Counted from the stretch's first letter, positions 1-6,563 are shown. The stretch: 8,064 nt of DNA from Holdemanella sp. MSK.7.32 (GCF_024460475.1 NZ_JANFYN010000068.1:1-8064); one strand, 5' to 3'. Made by a program: numbers and translations. The notes: a model not told the origin generated them from the sequence alone.

Positions 1-90
1 CTTCAGGGATTTTCAGCGTGCAATAAAAACCATGAAAAATCATTGATATTTTTTTAATTTTTACTTGATTTCTATTATCCAATTTTTTTG
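1..90. repeat. Left arm of 90-bp perfect terminal inverted repeat
   Basis: Bases 1-90 are identical to the reverse complement of 7975-8064; the match ends at base 91 (t against c). The arm is AT-rich with T-runs at about 50-56 and 83-89. Read inward, it has an open stretch of 14 codons from base 2 to a TGA at 44-46, which could be the 3' end of a gene entering from outside. I do not recognise the sequence as a named insertion-sequence end. Because it lies at the very edge, the true repeat may extend outward. Confidence 0.95.
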
Positions 91-121
91 TAAGTAAATG
101 TAAAATAATTTCATTTTTATC

Positions 122-149
122 TTGCAAGTTTTCAGAAAACGAATATAAT
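122..149 (+). promoter_or_regulatory. Sigma-A promoter of the T-box operon
   Basis: A -35 box TTGCAA (122-127) and a perfect -10 box TATAAT (144-149) are separated by 16 bp. Transcription would start near 156-157, exactly where the first paired bases of the leader stem I begin. That agreement with the RNA structure supports the call. It is the only good promoter seen upstream of the transporter operon. Confidence 0.75.
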
Positions 150-156
150 GATTTAC

Positions 157-381
157 ATAAGCAAAGAAGAGAAGAAGTACAAAAGTAATTTTTCTAAAGA
201 GAGATAACGGAAGGTGTAAGTTATTGTGAAATCTTTTGGAACGTGTCTTGGAGTTATTTGGTCGAAGATTTGAGGCTAAATCGTGAATTCGCGTTAAGAA
301 TGAGGTGTCATCTGTATAGGCAGATGGAATTTTGGTGGTACCGCGTATATAACGTCCAATATATATTTGGGCGTTTTTTTT
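157..381 (+). promoter_or_regulatory. T-box leader (tRNA-sensing riboswitch)
   Basis: The T-box signature GGTGGTACCGCG lies at 334-345. Stem I closes with ATAA (157-160) against TTAT (254-257). The specifier loop has the S-turn AGTA (176-179) opposite GAA (239-241), bounded by AAGA/TCTT (172-175/246-249) and CAAAAG/CTTTTG (180-185/233-238). The apical motif GGTGTAAG is at 213-220. Stem III is CATCTG/CAGATG (309-314/321-326). The antiterminator pairs TTGG (332-335) with CCAA (356-359) and AC (340-341) with GT (354-355), leaving the bulge TGGT (336-339), which would pair with a tRNA 3' end ACCA, so discriminator A. The specifier reads CGU (Arg, 242-244) if counted from the following purine and helix, or GUG (Val, 243-245) if counted from the GAA. 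Uncharged tRNA should stabilise the antiterminator and turn on the transporter operon. Confidence 0.95.
351..381 (+). terminator. Regulated intrinsic terminator of the T-box
   Basis: AACGTCCAA (351-359) pairs with TTGGGCGTT (367-375) through nine pairs including one G-U, with a short AT loop and eight T residues at 374-381. The 5' arm contains the GTCCAA that the antiterminator needs, so the two structures exclude each other, as expected for T-box transcription attenuation. Confidence 0.9.
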
Positions 382-466
382 ATTAGAAAGGGTGTGTGTG
401 AATGGAAAGTGATCGACGATATAGAATAATTTTTGATTTACACATGAAGAAAGGTAGGAATATAAA

Positions 467-1228
467 ATGAAAAAAATTATTAAATTAGGTATGGCAGCTT
501 TAACCGCATTAACAATGGCAGGATGTTCAAGTAAATCAGAGGATGTAAAAACAATTACTGTGGGGATTTCTCCAGATTATGCTCCTTATGAATCGGAAAA
601 TAAAAAGGGAGATATCGTGGGATTTGATCCAGATATGATGAAGTGTTTTGAAGAATATTTAAGTGATGAAGAAGGTGTTACTTACAAGTTAGAAATGAAG
701 AAGATGGATTTTGATAATATCATTACACAGCTTCAAGGTGATCAAATTGATGTGGGTATTTCTGGATTTACATATGATTCAAAACGTAAAGTGGAATGGT
801 CAGATCCATATTTAGGATCAAGTCAGGTGGCTGTGATTCCAAAAGATTCAGATATCGCATCGACTGCTGATTTAGAGGGTAAATCTCTAGTTGCTCAAAC
901 AGGAGCTACTGGTGAGGCTGCCGCAAAAGAAGTTAAGGATGCCAAAGTAACTGGATTAAAGAATGTGCAAGACATTATGAATGCATTAAGCGCAAATCAA
1001 TATGATGCGGCTATCGTTGACTTGGGCGTAGCGAAAAACTATGTAAAGAGTGGCGAATTTAAAATGTTAGATGAATCTTTAATGGATGAACAAAACTACA
1101 TCATTGCGAAAAAAGGCAACACAGATATGATTGAGAAGATGAATACATGTATTAAAAAATTCTTGGCGAGTGATGATTATGCTAAGTTGTGTAAAAAATA
1201 TGATTTATCTCCATTAGAAACAAAGTAA
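467..1228 (+). CDS. Polar amino-acid ABC transporter substrate-binding lipoprotein
   Basis: This is the extracellular receptor that captures an amino acid and delivers it to the adjacent permease and ATPase. The 253-residue product has a signal peptide with lipobox MAGC and lipidated Cys20, then a family 3 solute-binding domain (PF00497 type) over about residues 28-247. Visible family landmarks are ISPDYAPYE (34-42), GFDPDM (52-57), the KR pair ending at Arg107, which matches the carboxylate-binding Arg of HisJ, WSDPY (111-115), TGATGE (145-150) and Asp185 in the hinge-side IVDLG, matching the amino-group-binding Asp. Ser35 stands where HisJ has the acidic residue that contacts basic side chains, so binding of a cationic amino acid is not assured. 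The start follows a Shine-Dalgarno AAAGGTAGG (450-458). It is the first gene after the T-box. The exact substrate is not determined. Confidence 0.95.
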   Translation: MKKIIKLGMAALTALTMAGCSSKSEDVKTITVGISPDYAPYESENKKGDIVGFDPDMMKCFEEYLSDEEGVTYKLEMKKMDFDNIITQLQGDQIDVGISGFTYDSKRKVEWSDPYLGSSQVAVIPKDSDIASTADLEGKSLVAQTGATGEAAAKEVKDAKVTGLKNVQDIMNALSANQYDAAIVDLGVAKNYVKSGEFKMLDESLMDEQNYIIAKKGNTDMIEKMNTCIKKFLASDDYAKLCKKYDLSPLETK

Positions 1229-1248
1229 AGGAAAAGTGAGGAAAGTGT

Positions 1249-1932
1249 ATGTTTGTTGCGATTGATCAGGTATTTACATTAGAGAATATACTCTATTTGG
1301 CAAAGGGTGCGCTGTTGTCGGTTGCGATTGCAGCGCTTTCCCTTTTAATTGGTTTAGTTCTTGGAATTCTTGGAGCTAGTGGCAGAAGAAGTAAACATAA
1401 GGTGCCTAGAGCTATAGCGTTTGTGTATGTCACAATCATTCGTGGAACCCCATTGCTTCTACAGATTTTGATTATTTTTTCTGTTATTCCATCGATTTAT
1501 ACGGCATTTACAGGCAATGTATTAAGAATCAATCCCATCGTAATTGGTATGATAGCTTTAAGTATTAATTCGGGCGCATATCAAACTGAATTGTTACGTT
1601 CAGGAATCAATGGGGTTGATAAAGGACAATGGGAAGCTTGTGAAACATTGGGATTATCAAGTTGGAAGACAATGAAACTTGTCATTTTACCCCAAGCATT
1701 TAAGCGTGTAGTACCACCATTGATTAGTGAGTTTATCACATTGATCAAAGATAGTTCTTTGATTAGTTGTATCGGTGCCGCGGAACTTTTAAAGGGTGCT
1801 CAAGTTATTGGGGCTGAATATTATGATGTTATGTCGCCATATATGTTAGCGGCAATATTCTATTTAATTATGACATGTATCGTTTCTTGTATTGGAAATA
1901 AAGTGGAAAAGAGGTTGGCTGTAAGTGATTAG
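1249..1932 (+). CDS. Amino-acid ABC transporter permease (HisM/GlnP family)
   Basis: This is the membrane-spanning subunit of the importer; it probably forms a homodimer because only one permease gene is present. The 227-residue protein has the usual length and layout: a hydrophobic N-terminal helix (about 18-43), a cytoplasmic RRSKHK turn, the family signature RGTPLLLQI (65-73), and the EAA coupling loop at 129-150 (EACETLGL then LPQA) that docks on the ATPase. Further hydrophobic segments lie at about 96-110 and 196-215. A GAGG Shine-Dalgarno at 1238-1241 precedes the ATG by 7 bases. It begins 20 bases after the binding-protein stop, and its end overlaps the ATPase gene by 8 bases, which indicates one transcript and probably translational coupling. 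Confidence 0.95.
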   Translation: MFVAIDQVFTLENILYLAKGALLSVAIAALSLLIGLVLGILGASGRRSKHKVPRAIAFVYVTIIRGTPLLLQILIIFSVIPSIYTAFTGNVLRINPIVIGMIALSINSGAYQTELLRSGINGVDKGQWEACETLGLSSWKTMKLVILPQAFKRVVPPLISEFITLIKDSSLISCIGAAELLKGAQVIGAEYYDVMSPYMLAAIFYLIMTCIVSCIGNKVEKRLAVSD

Positions 1933-2656
1933 AGTAGAGAATGTTTCAAAAAATTTTAATAAAACACATGCCCTAAAAAATGTGAGCTTAGAAGTCAATA
2001 AAGGGGATATTATCTCGTTGATTGGTCCGAGTGGTTCAGGGAAAAGTACGTTGTTACGTTGTATTCATGGCTTGGAACATGTGGATACAGGTAAAATTTA
2101 TATGGATGATGAATGGATGAATCCGGATGATGAAAAGAAATTTCGTGCACAAAGAAATCGTATGGGATTTGTATTCCAGCATTTTAATTTATTTCCGAAT
2201 ATGTCGGTTTTACAAAATTGTAAGTTAGCACAGGTAGAAGTTTTAAATAAAACGGATGAAGAAGCTGAAAAAACAGCTTTAGAGTATTTAGAAAAAGTTG
2301 GATTATTAGAAAAGAAAGATGCGTATCCTAATAACTTGTCTGGTGGACAAAAACAGCGTGTAGCGATTGCCAGAGCCTTATGCATGAATCCAGATATTAT
2401 GTTGTTTGATGAACCTACGAGTGCATTAGATCCAGAAATGATCAAGGAAGTGCTTGAAGTTATGAAAGATCTTGGTAAGCAAGGTATGACAATGGTTGTG
2501 GTTACACATGAAATGGGATTTGCGAGAAAGGTAGGCACTCGAGTTGTTTTCTTGGATCAAGGCGAAATTGTAGAAGAGAATACGAGTGAAAAGTTTTTTG
2601 AAAATCCTCAGTCTGAACGTGCAAAGGATTTCTTGAGTAAGGTATTCTACGAATGA
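1925..2656 (+). CDS. Amino-acid ABC transporter ATP-binding protein (GlnQ/HisP family)
   Basis: This cytoplasmic ATPase powers import through the neighbouring permease. The 243-residue protein is complete: Walker A GPSGSGKST (34-42), Q-loop Gln85 in FVFQHFNLFP, signature LSGGQ (138-142), Walker B IMLFDE (158-163) with catalytic Glu163, the D-loop SALD, and switch His195. This full set is typical of polar amino-acid importers. The start is GTG at 1925, inside the last codons of the permease gene, with GAGG at 1911-1914 ten bases upstream; no in-frame ATG nearby would keep the conserved N-terminal strand. Its stop overlaps the aminotransferase start as ATGA, so the enzyme is translated alongside the transporter. 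Confidence 0.96.
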   Translation: MIRVENVSKNFNKTHALKNVSLEVNKGDIISLIGPSGSGKSTLLRCIHGLEHVDTGKIYMDDEWMNPDDEKKFRAQRNRMGFVFQHFNLFPNMSVLQNCKLAQVEVLNKTDEEAEKTALEYLEKVGLLEKKDAYPNNLSGGQKQRVAIARALCMNPDIMLFDEPTSALDPEMIKEVLEVMKDLGKQGMTMVVVTHEMGFARKVGTRVVFLDQGEIVEENTSEKFFENPQSERAKDFLSKVFYE

Positions 2657-3747
2657 GATTGCCAGATTTTAAAGTCGAACAATGGATGAATGACTATGAA
2701 AATGATGCCATCTACAATATGACGGATACATGTGTTAAATTTCTTACGTTACAGGAATTGTTGGATTTGGAAGACTTTGATTTTTCAAATCTAATATTAG
2801 ATTATGGTCAAATCACAGGGGATGTTGAATTAAAAAAGGAAATCCTATCTTTATATGAGCATGGAACAATTGATAATATCACAACAGCACAAGGTTGTCT
2901 GCAGGCCAATGAATTAGTGATGAATACATTGTTGGAAAAAGGGGATGAAGTGATTTGTGTTGTTCCTGGGTATCAGCAGTTTGTGGATGTTCCAAAATCA
3001 ATTGGTTGTAAAGTGCACTTGGTTGAATTGGACGAAATGGATTGGCAGGTTAGTGTGGAAAAGTTTAGAGGTGTTTTAAATTCATCAACGAAAATGATTA
3101 TTTTAAATAATCCTTCAAATCCAACGGGAACACAATATTCAAGGTGTTTTTTAAATGCGTTGATTGAATTGTGTAAACCCTATAATACATATATTCTTTG
3201 TGATGAAGTATATCGTGGTTTAAATGAGGAAGTATCTATAAGTGATTTATACGAGAATGGTATTTCAACTTCGAGTTTAAGTAAGATTTTCTCACTGGCT
3301 GGATTACGCCTTGGCTGGATCAAAGCTAATGCGTATGTGATTCATCAAATCAATGTAAGAAGAGATTATTCTATGATTTCTACGGGTCCTTTAGTGGACA
3401 AATTGGGATGGATTGCCCTTAAGCATAAGGATGAATTGATTTTAAGGGCAAAGAATATTATTTCAGTAAATAAAAATATTGTTCACGAATGGCTTAAAGA
3501 GAATCCTTCGTTTGAATGCATATTGCCGGATGGTGGTACAGTGTGTTTTTTGAAGTATTATTTTGATTTAGAGAGTGAGACGTTTGCGAAATTGTTATTG
3601 GCAGAAAAAGGCGTTTTCTTTGTGCCGGGATCTTGTTTTGATAAAGAATATTATTTTCGTTTAGGCTTAGCGCAAGATAGTAAGTTATTTAAGGCTGGTT
3701 TGGATGAACTTTCGAACTTTGTGGATGAACATTTGATTTCATGTTAA
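2653..3747 (+). CDS. PLP-dependent class I/II aminotransferase
   Basis: A 364-residue fold-type I PLP enzyme, predicted to transaminate or otherwise modify the alpha-amino group of an amino acid in the cytoplasm. The active-site set is intact: NNPSNPTG (152-159) with Asn156, DEVY (184-187) with Asp184 for the PLP ring nitrogen and Tyr187, SLSK with Schiff-base Lys211, Arg219 in the phosphate-binding GLRLGW, and Arg336 in FRLG for the substrate carboxylate. The N-terminal stretch (VEQW, then TDTCV and LTLQEL at about 8-36) resembles the start of VioD-type capreomycidine synthases as I remember them. That is weak evidence, and many such homologs are simple aminotransferases. The ATGA overlap with the ATPase gene and shared T-box control suggest that it acts on the imported amino acid or its product. 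Confidence 0.9.
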   Translation: MRLPDFKVEQWMNDYENDAIYNMTDTCVKFLTLQELLDLEDFDFSNLILDYGQITGDVELKKEILSLYEHGTIDNITTAQGCLQANELVMNTLLEKGDEVICVVPGYQQFVDVPKSIGCKVHLVELDEMDWQVSVEKFRGVLNSSTKMIILNNPSNPTGTQYSRCFLNALIELCKPYNTYILCDEVYRGLNEEVSISDLYENGISTSSLSKIFSLAGLRLGWIKANAYVIHQINVRRDYSMISTGPLVDKLGWIALKHKDELILRAKNIISVNKNIVHEWLKENPSFECILPDGGTVCFLKYYFDLESETFAKLLLAEKGVFFVPGSCFDKEYYFRLGLAQDSKLFKAGLDELSNFVDEHLISC

Positions 3748-3773
3748 AATAATTTGCGTAAGGGGGAATACTT

Positions 3774-4286
3774 ATGCGAGTTCAATATTTGTTGTGTGCA
3801 TGTTTATTGCTTTGTGGCTGTACAAAAGTGAGTGATCTTACGCATCAAAAGAGTAAGTCAATCGAAAAGGCGCCGGGTACAGTGAAAAAGGCAAATAAAA
3901 TAAAGGTAATTGATTGTAAGAATGATTCTTCGCAACAAGTTACTTTTGAAGCTAAGGGGGATAAGATTCAAAAGATGACACAGAAGTTTGCGATGAGCTT
4001 TTCAGATTTAGGTATAACAGAAGATATGAATTCTGAACAGATTCAATCTAAGATCAATTCTTCATTGGATGATAAATATAATTCGATTGAAGGCGTTCAT
4101 GTATCTACTGAATTAAAAGAACAGCAGGTTGAAGTGACGTTGGAAATGGATTTTAAAACAGCAAATATAGATACGCTGATTGAAAGTGGCTTATTAGATA
4201 AGGGTGAAGCTCAATCGGATTATGTAAGTTTGAAAAAGACGCAAAGTGCTTTTAAACAAGAAGGTTTTGCGTGTATGATAAAATAG
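3774..4286 (+). CDS. DUF1307 (YehR-like) lipoprotein
   Basis: The 170-residue product has a short signal peptide with lipobox LCGC and lipidated Cys16, then a linker rich in Lys and Ser, and a small domain from about residue 45. GDKIQKMTQKFAMSF, the YNSIEGV segment, the TLEMDFK strand and the C-terminal KQEGF match the layout of E. coli YehR, the DUF1307 family (PF06998 type), by memory of that sequence. The molecular function is unknown; the product should be anchored on the outer face of the membrane. A strong AGGGGGA (3761-3767) precedes the ATG. It lies 26 bases after the aminotransferase with no promoter between them, so it is probably the last gene of the T-box operon. The terminator hairpin begins within its final codons. 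Confidence 0.85.
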   Translation: MRVQYLLCACLLLCGCTKVSDLTHQKSKSIEKAPGTVKKANKIKVIDCKNDSSQQVTFEAKGDKIQKMTQKFAMSFSDLGITEDMNSEQIQSKINSSLDDKYNSIEGVHVSTELKEQQVEVTLEMDFKTANIDTLIESGLLDKGEAQSDYVSLKKTQSAFKQEGFACMIK

Positions 4287-4310
4287 CGGGTCTTCCGCTA
4301 TTTTCTGTTT
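4280..4310 (+). terminator. Intrinsic terminator of the transporter operon
   Basis: AAAATAGCGG (4280-4289) pairs perfectly with CCGCTATTTT (4295-4304) around the 5-base loop GTCTT, and the following tail is rich in T. The TAG stop codon of the lipoprotein (4284-4286) lies inside the 5' arm, so a terminating ribosome would cover the hairpin. It separates the T-box operon from the phosphoesterase gene. Confidence 0.85.
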
Positions 4311-4328
4311 GAAAGGATGAGTTTAAAG

Positions 4329-4949
4329 ATGCGTTATTATATTGCGGATACACATTTTTTTCATCGTTCGTTGAATGAAAAGATGGATCAAAGAGGTTTC
4401 GAAGACATTGAACAAATGAATGAATATATGATTGATCAATGGAATAGTAAAGTTCGAAAGAATGATGAAGTTGTTGTTTTGGGAGATTTTTCATGGGGGA
4501 ACGCAAGTCAAACAACAGAGATCTTGGATGAATTGAAGGGAAAAATTTATTTGATTCGTGGAAATCATGATCGTTTCTTGGACGATAAAAACTTTGATGC
4601 TTCGCGCTTTGTTTGGATCAAAGATTATGCGGAATTAAATGAGAATAAACGAAAAGTAGTTTTATCTCATTATCCAATTGCGTGCTATAACGGACAATAT
4701 CGAAGAGATGAGGAGGGGAACCCAAAAACATTTATGTTGCATGGGCATATTCATGCGACGCAAGATCAGCAATTTTTAGATGCTTATCAAGAGTATATTC
4801 ATCAACAAAAACACCCAAGAATCAGTGATGGCCAATTAGAGGGTGTGCCTTGTCAGTTAATCAATTGTTTCTGTATGTACAGTGATTATGTTCCAATGAC
4901 GTTAGATGAATGGATTGAAATTGACAAGCGAAGAAGAAATATCCTATAA
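4329..4949 (+). CDS. Calcineurin-like metallophosphoesterase
   Basis: A 206-residue cytoplasmic hydrolase of the dimetal phosphoesterase superfamily. The full metal-binding set is visible: Asp7 and His9 in ADTHFFH, Asp53 in LGDFSW, GNHD with Asn79, His80 and Asp81, His114 in LSHYP, and HGHIH with His140 and His142. The N-terminal DTHFFH and the order of motifs resemble the short stand-alone phosphoesterases found in bacteria and phages; the natural substrate is unknown. I chose the ATG at 4329 because the protein then starts MRYYIADTH and lies at a workable distance from AAAGGATGAG (4312-4321). The upstream in-frame ATG at 4317 overlaps that ribosome-binding site. The gene is preceded by a terminator, so it needs its own promoter or read-through. 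Its 3' end carries the promoter for the next operon. Confidence 0.92.
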   Translation: MRYYIADTHFFHRSLNEKMDQRGFEDIEQMNEYMIDQWNSKVRKNDEVVVLGDFSWGNASQTTEILDELKGKIYLIRGNHDRFLDDKNFDASRFVWIKDYAELNENKRKVVLSHYPIACYNGQYRRDEEGNPKTFMLHGHIHATQDQQFLDAYQEYIHQQKHPRISDGQLEGVPCQLINCFCMYSDYVPMTLDEWIEIDKRRRNIL

Positions 4950-4950
4950 T
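4921..4950 (+). promoter_or_regulatory. Consensus sigma-A promoter of the gntR-ROK operon
   Basis: Perfect TTGACA (4921-4926) and perfect TATAAT (4945-4950) are separated by 18 bp. The promoter lies inside the last codons of the phosphoesterase gene. The predicted start of transcription, near 4957, is about 25 bases before the regulator's ATG. Such a strong promoter suits a unit that is held down by a repressor. Confidence 0.8.
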
Positions 4951-4961
4951 TGTTATAACAA
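4950..4961. promoter_or_regulatory. Putative GntR/HutC operator palindrome
   Basis: TTGTTATAACAA is a perfect 12-bp palindrome that touches the -10 box and covers the predicted transcription start. It has GT and AC half-sites four bases apart, the same spacing as in known HutC-subfamily sites such as the NagR/DasR type (GT-CTAG-AC). The position directly in front of a GntR-family gene makes autorepression the natural reading. I saw no second copy in this window. Confidence 0.65.
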
Positions 4962-4967
4962 ATATAT

Positions 4968-4973
4968 AAGGAG
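4968..4973 (+). promoter_or_regulatory. Ribosome-binding site of the GntR gene
   Basis: A textbook AAGGAG eight bases before the ATG at 4982, which fixes the start of the regulator. Confidence 0.85.
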
Positions 4974-4981
4974 ATCAAATT

Positions 4982-5704
4982 ATGCATAAGTTGGATACAA
5001 CGTCGGGTCATCTTCCTTACTATAAACAAATAAAGGAGTTCTACAAAAAAGATATCCAAGATGGAGTCTTGGCTGTAGGAGATCGCGTTGACAGTGAAAT
5101 GGAAATTCAAGAGATGTACGATGTTTCAAGAATTACAGCAAGACAAGCTATTCTTGAATTAGAACAGGAAGGTATGGTAAAGCGTGGACGTGGCAAGGGT
5201 ACGTTTGTGACATACAGACCTAAAATCAAAGAGGAGTTGTCGCATATCCGTAGTTTTACAGACGAAATGACAGCTTTAGGAAGAACGCCGGGAACTAAGT
5301 CTTTTCACATCACAAAAGAAATTCCGGATGAAGCTACAAGAGAATTGTTTGGCTTGGACGAAGAAATGATGTATTGTGTTCGAAGAGTTCGTAGTGCAGA
5401 TGATGTGTTATTGGTGTATTTTGTGTCTTATTTTCCTTTAAGTTTGAATATACCTTTGAATATGGAAGAACAAACACAGTCTATTTATGAAGTGATTGGC
5501 GCACCGACAAGAATAGATGAAGAGTTTTCTGCGATTAATCCGAGTGAAGAAATCTGTTTAGCTCTGAAGATACGTAAGGATCAGCCGGTTTTAGCTCGTA
5601 AGCGTGTTTCTTATGATAAAAAGGAGAAAAAGATAGAGTATACAATGTGTTACTATCGTGGTGATTTATATAGTTACACAATTTCAACGTCGCAAAAATT
5701 ATGA
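4982..5704 (+). CDS. GntR-family (HutC subfamily) transcriptional regulator
   Basis: A 240-residue DNA-binding regulator. The N-terminal winged helix-turn-helix spans about residues 10-77: LPYYKQIKEF, the DSEMEIQEMYDVSRITARQAI recognition region, and the wing LEQEGMVKRGRGKGTFV. The remainder (about 93-235) has the size and pattern of a UTRA effector domain, which in this subfamily binds small molecules, often sugar phosphates or amino-sugar phosphates. It is probably a repressor that releases DNA when the effector appears. It sits behind a strong promoter and an overlapping palindrome, consistent with autoregulation. Its TGA overlaps the ATG of the ROK kinase (ATGA), so the two are translated together and the kinase substrate or product is a reasonable effector candidate. 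Confidence 0.95.
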   Translation: MHKLDTTSGHLPYYKQIKEFYKKDIQDGVLAVGDRVDSEMEIQEMYDVSRITARQAILELEQEGMVKRGRGKGTFVTYRPKIKEELSHIRSFTDEMTALGRTPGTKSFHITKEIPDEATRELFGLDEEMMYCVRRVRSADDVLLVYFVSYFPLSLNIPLNMEEQTQSIYEVIGAPTRIDEEFSAINPSEEICLALKIRKDQPVLARKRVSYDKKEKKIEYTMCYYRGDLYSYTISTSQKL

Positions 5705-6540
5705 TTTTAACGATCGACATTGGTGGTACCAATATTAAATATGGATTATGCGATGCGTCAGGGAATATCCAACAAAAAGGGGAGTATCCTACTTTGGATA
5801 CGGCTGATAAAATTGTGCAATCCATTTGTGATTTACCATTTGAATATACTGGAATTGCGATCAGTATGCCTGGAATCTTGAATGAAGATCATTCTAGTGC
5901 GTTTATTACTGGTAAACTGGCTTTTCTGTCTAACTACCCTTTAAAAGAGCGGTTGGAAGAAATTAAAGGTTGTAAAGTGACAATTGAAAATGATGGTCGT
6001 TGTGCAACGTGGGCTGAACTTGGATTTGGAAATTTGATACATTCAAAGAATGCTTTGGTTGTGGTTCTAGGTACATATATTGGGATGGGTATAGTGATTG
6101 ATCATAAGGTATATGAAGGTTCACATTTATTGGCAGGTGAATATTCAGATGCGCATATGGATACAGAAAAAACTTTTAAGAATACCATGGCTGCATGCTT
6201 TGGAAAAGATGGTCTTGAAAGAGCGACGGGTTTAACGGGTAAAGAACTTTTTGATCATTTAGATGATGAAAGAGTATATGCAGGTTTTAACAAATATTGC
6301 CAAAATTTGGCTTGGATGTTAAACAATCTTCAGTTGCTGTTAGATGTGGATACAATTTTGATTGGTGGAGGTATATCAGCACAGCCTAAACTCATTGCGT
6401 GTATCAAAGAAAATATGATGGGCTTGACACAATGGTTTCCAACATTAGAGAAACCTGTTATCAAAGCTTGTAAATTTAACAATGATGCTAATTTATTAGG
6501 TGCATTGTGTTACTACAAAAATAATACCGAGAATCATTAA
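5701..6540 (+). CDS. ROK-family sugar kinase
   Basis: Predicted to phosphorylate a hexose or amino sugar with ATP in the cytoplasm. The 279-residue product has the N-terminal phosphate-binding loop DIGGTNIK (6-13), the END motif with catalytic Asp98 (ENDGRCATWAE, 96-106), the second glycine loop GTYIGMGIV (124-132), a sugar-binding-like LLAGEYSDAH with Glu147 and His152, and IGGGIS (221-226) of the adenosine site. The ROK zinc motif CxCGxxGCxE is absent: after His152 the sequence runs MDTEKTFKNTMAACFG, with no Cys cluster. Some short Firmicute ROK proteins lack this motif, so it does not prove loss of activity. No HTH domain is present, so this is not a NagC-type ROK repressor. It overlaps the regulator gene by 4 bp. 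The substrate cannot be named because no transporter or glycosidase is nearby. Confidence 0.9.
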   Translation: MILTIDIGGTNIKYGLCDASGNIQQKGEYPTLDTADKIVQSICDLPFEYTGIAISMPGILNEDHSSAFITGKLAFLSNYPLKERLEEIKGCKVTIENDGRCATWAELGFGNLIHSKNALVVVLGTYIGMGIVIDHKVYEGSHLLAGEYSDAHMDTEKTFKNTMAACFGKDGLERATGLTGKELFDHLDDERVYAGFNKYCQNLAWMLNNLQLLLDVDTILIGGGISAQPKLIACIKENMMGLTQWFPTLEKPVIKACKFNNDANLLGALCYYKNNTENH

Positions 6541-6558
6541 ACGTTCTCGGTATTTCTT
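6523..6558 (+). terminator. Intrinsic terminator after the ROK gene
   Basis: AATACCGAGAA (6523-6533) pairs perfectly over 11 bp with TTCTCGGTATT (6544-6554), with a 10-base loop that contains the TAA stop codon of the kinase (6538-6540). The T-tail is short and interrupted by a C, so it may be leaky and allow some read-through into the transporter gene. Confidence 0.75.
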
Positions 6559-6563
6559 ACATT

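Noticed and set aside
29..57. Small imperfect palindrome (ATGAAAAATCAT and neighbours) inside the inverted-repeat arm as a recombinase site
   Set aside because: Such AT-rich symmetry is common by chance, and there is no recombinase or known core site to support it.
91..121. Additional regulatory element between the left repeat and the promoter
   Set aside because: It is only AT-rich sequence with no repeat or motif that I can defend.
2098..2538. Long open frame on the minus strand within the ATPase gene
   Set aside because: It mirrors a clearly conserved ABC ATPase, has no recognisable protein features and no ribosome-binding site worth noting.
4251..4279. Promoter TTTAAA, 17 bp, TATGAT for the phosphoesterase gene
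   Set aside because: Both boxes are weak, and transcription would begin inside the terminator hairpin; possible but not supportable.
4317..4328. Upstream ATG (4317) as the start of the phosphoesterase
   Set aside because: It overlaps the only ribosome-binding site, and the extra four residues precede the conserved first strand; 4329 fits better.
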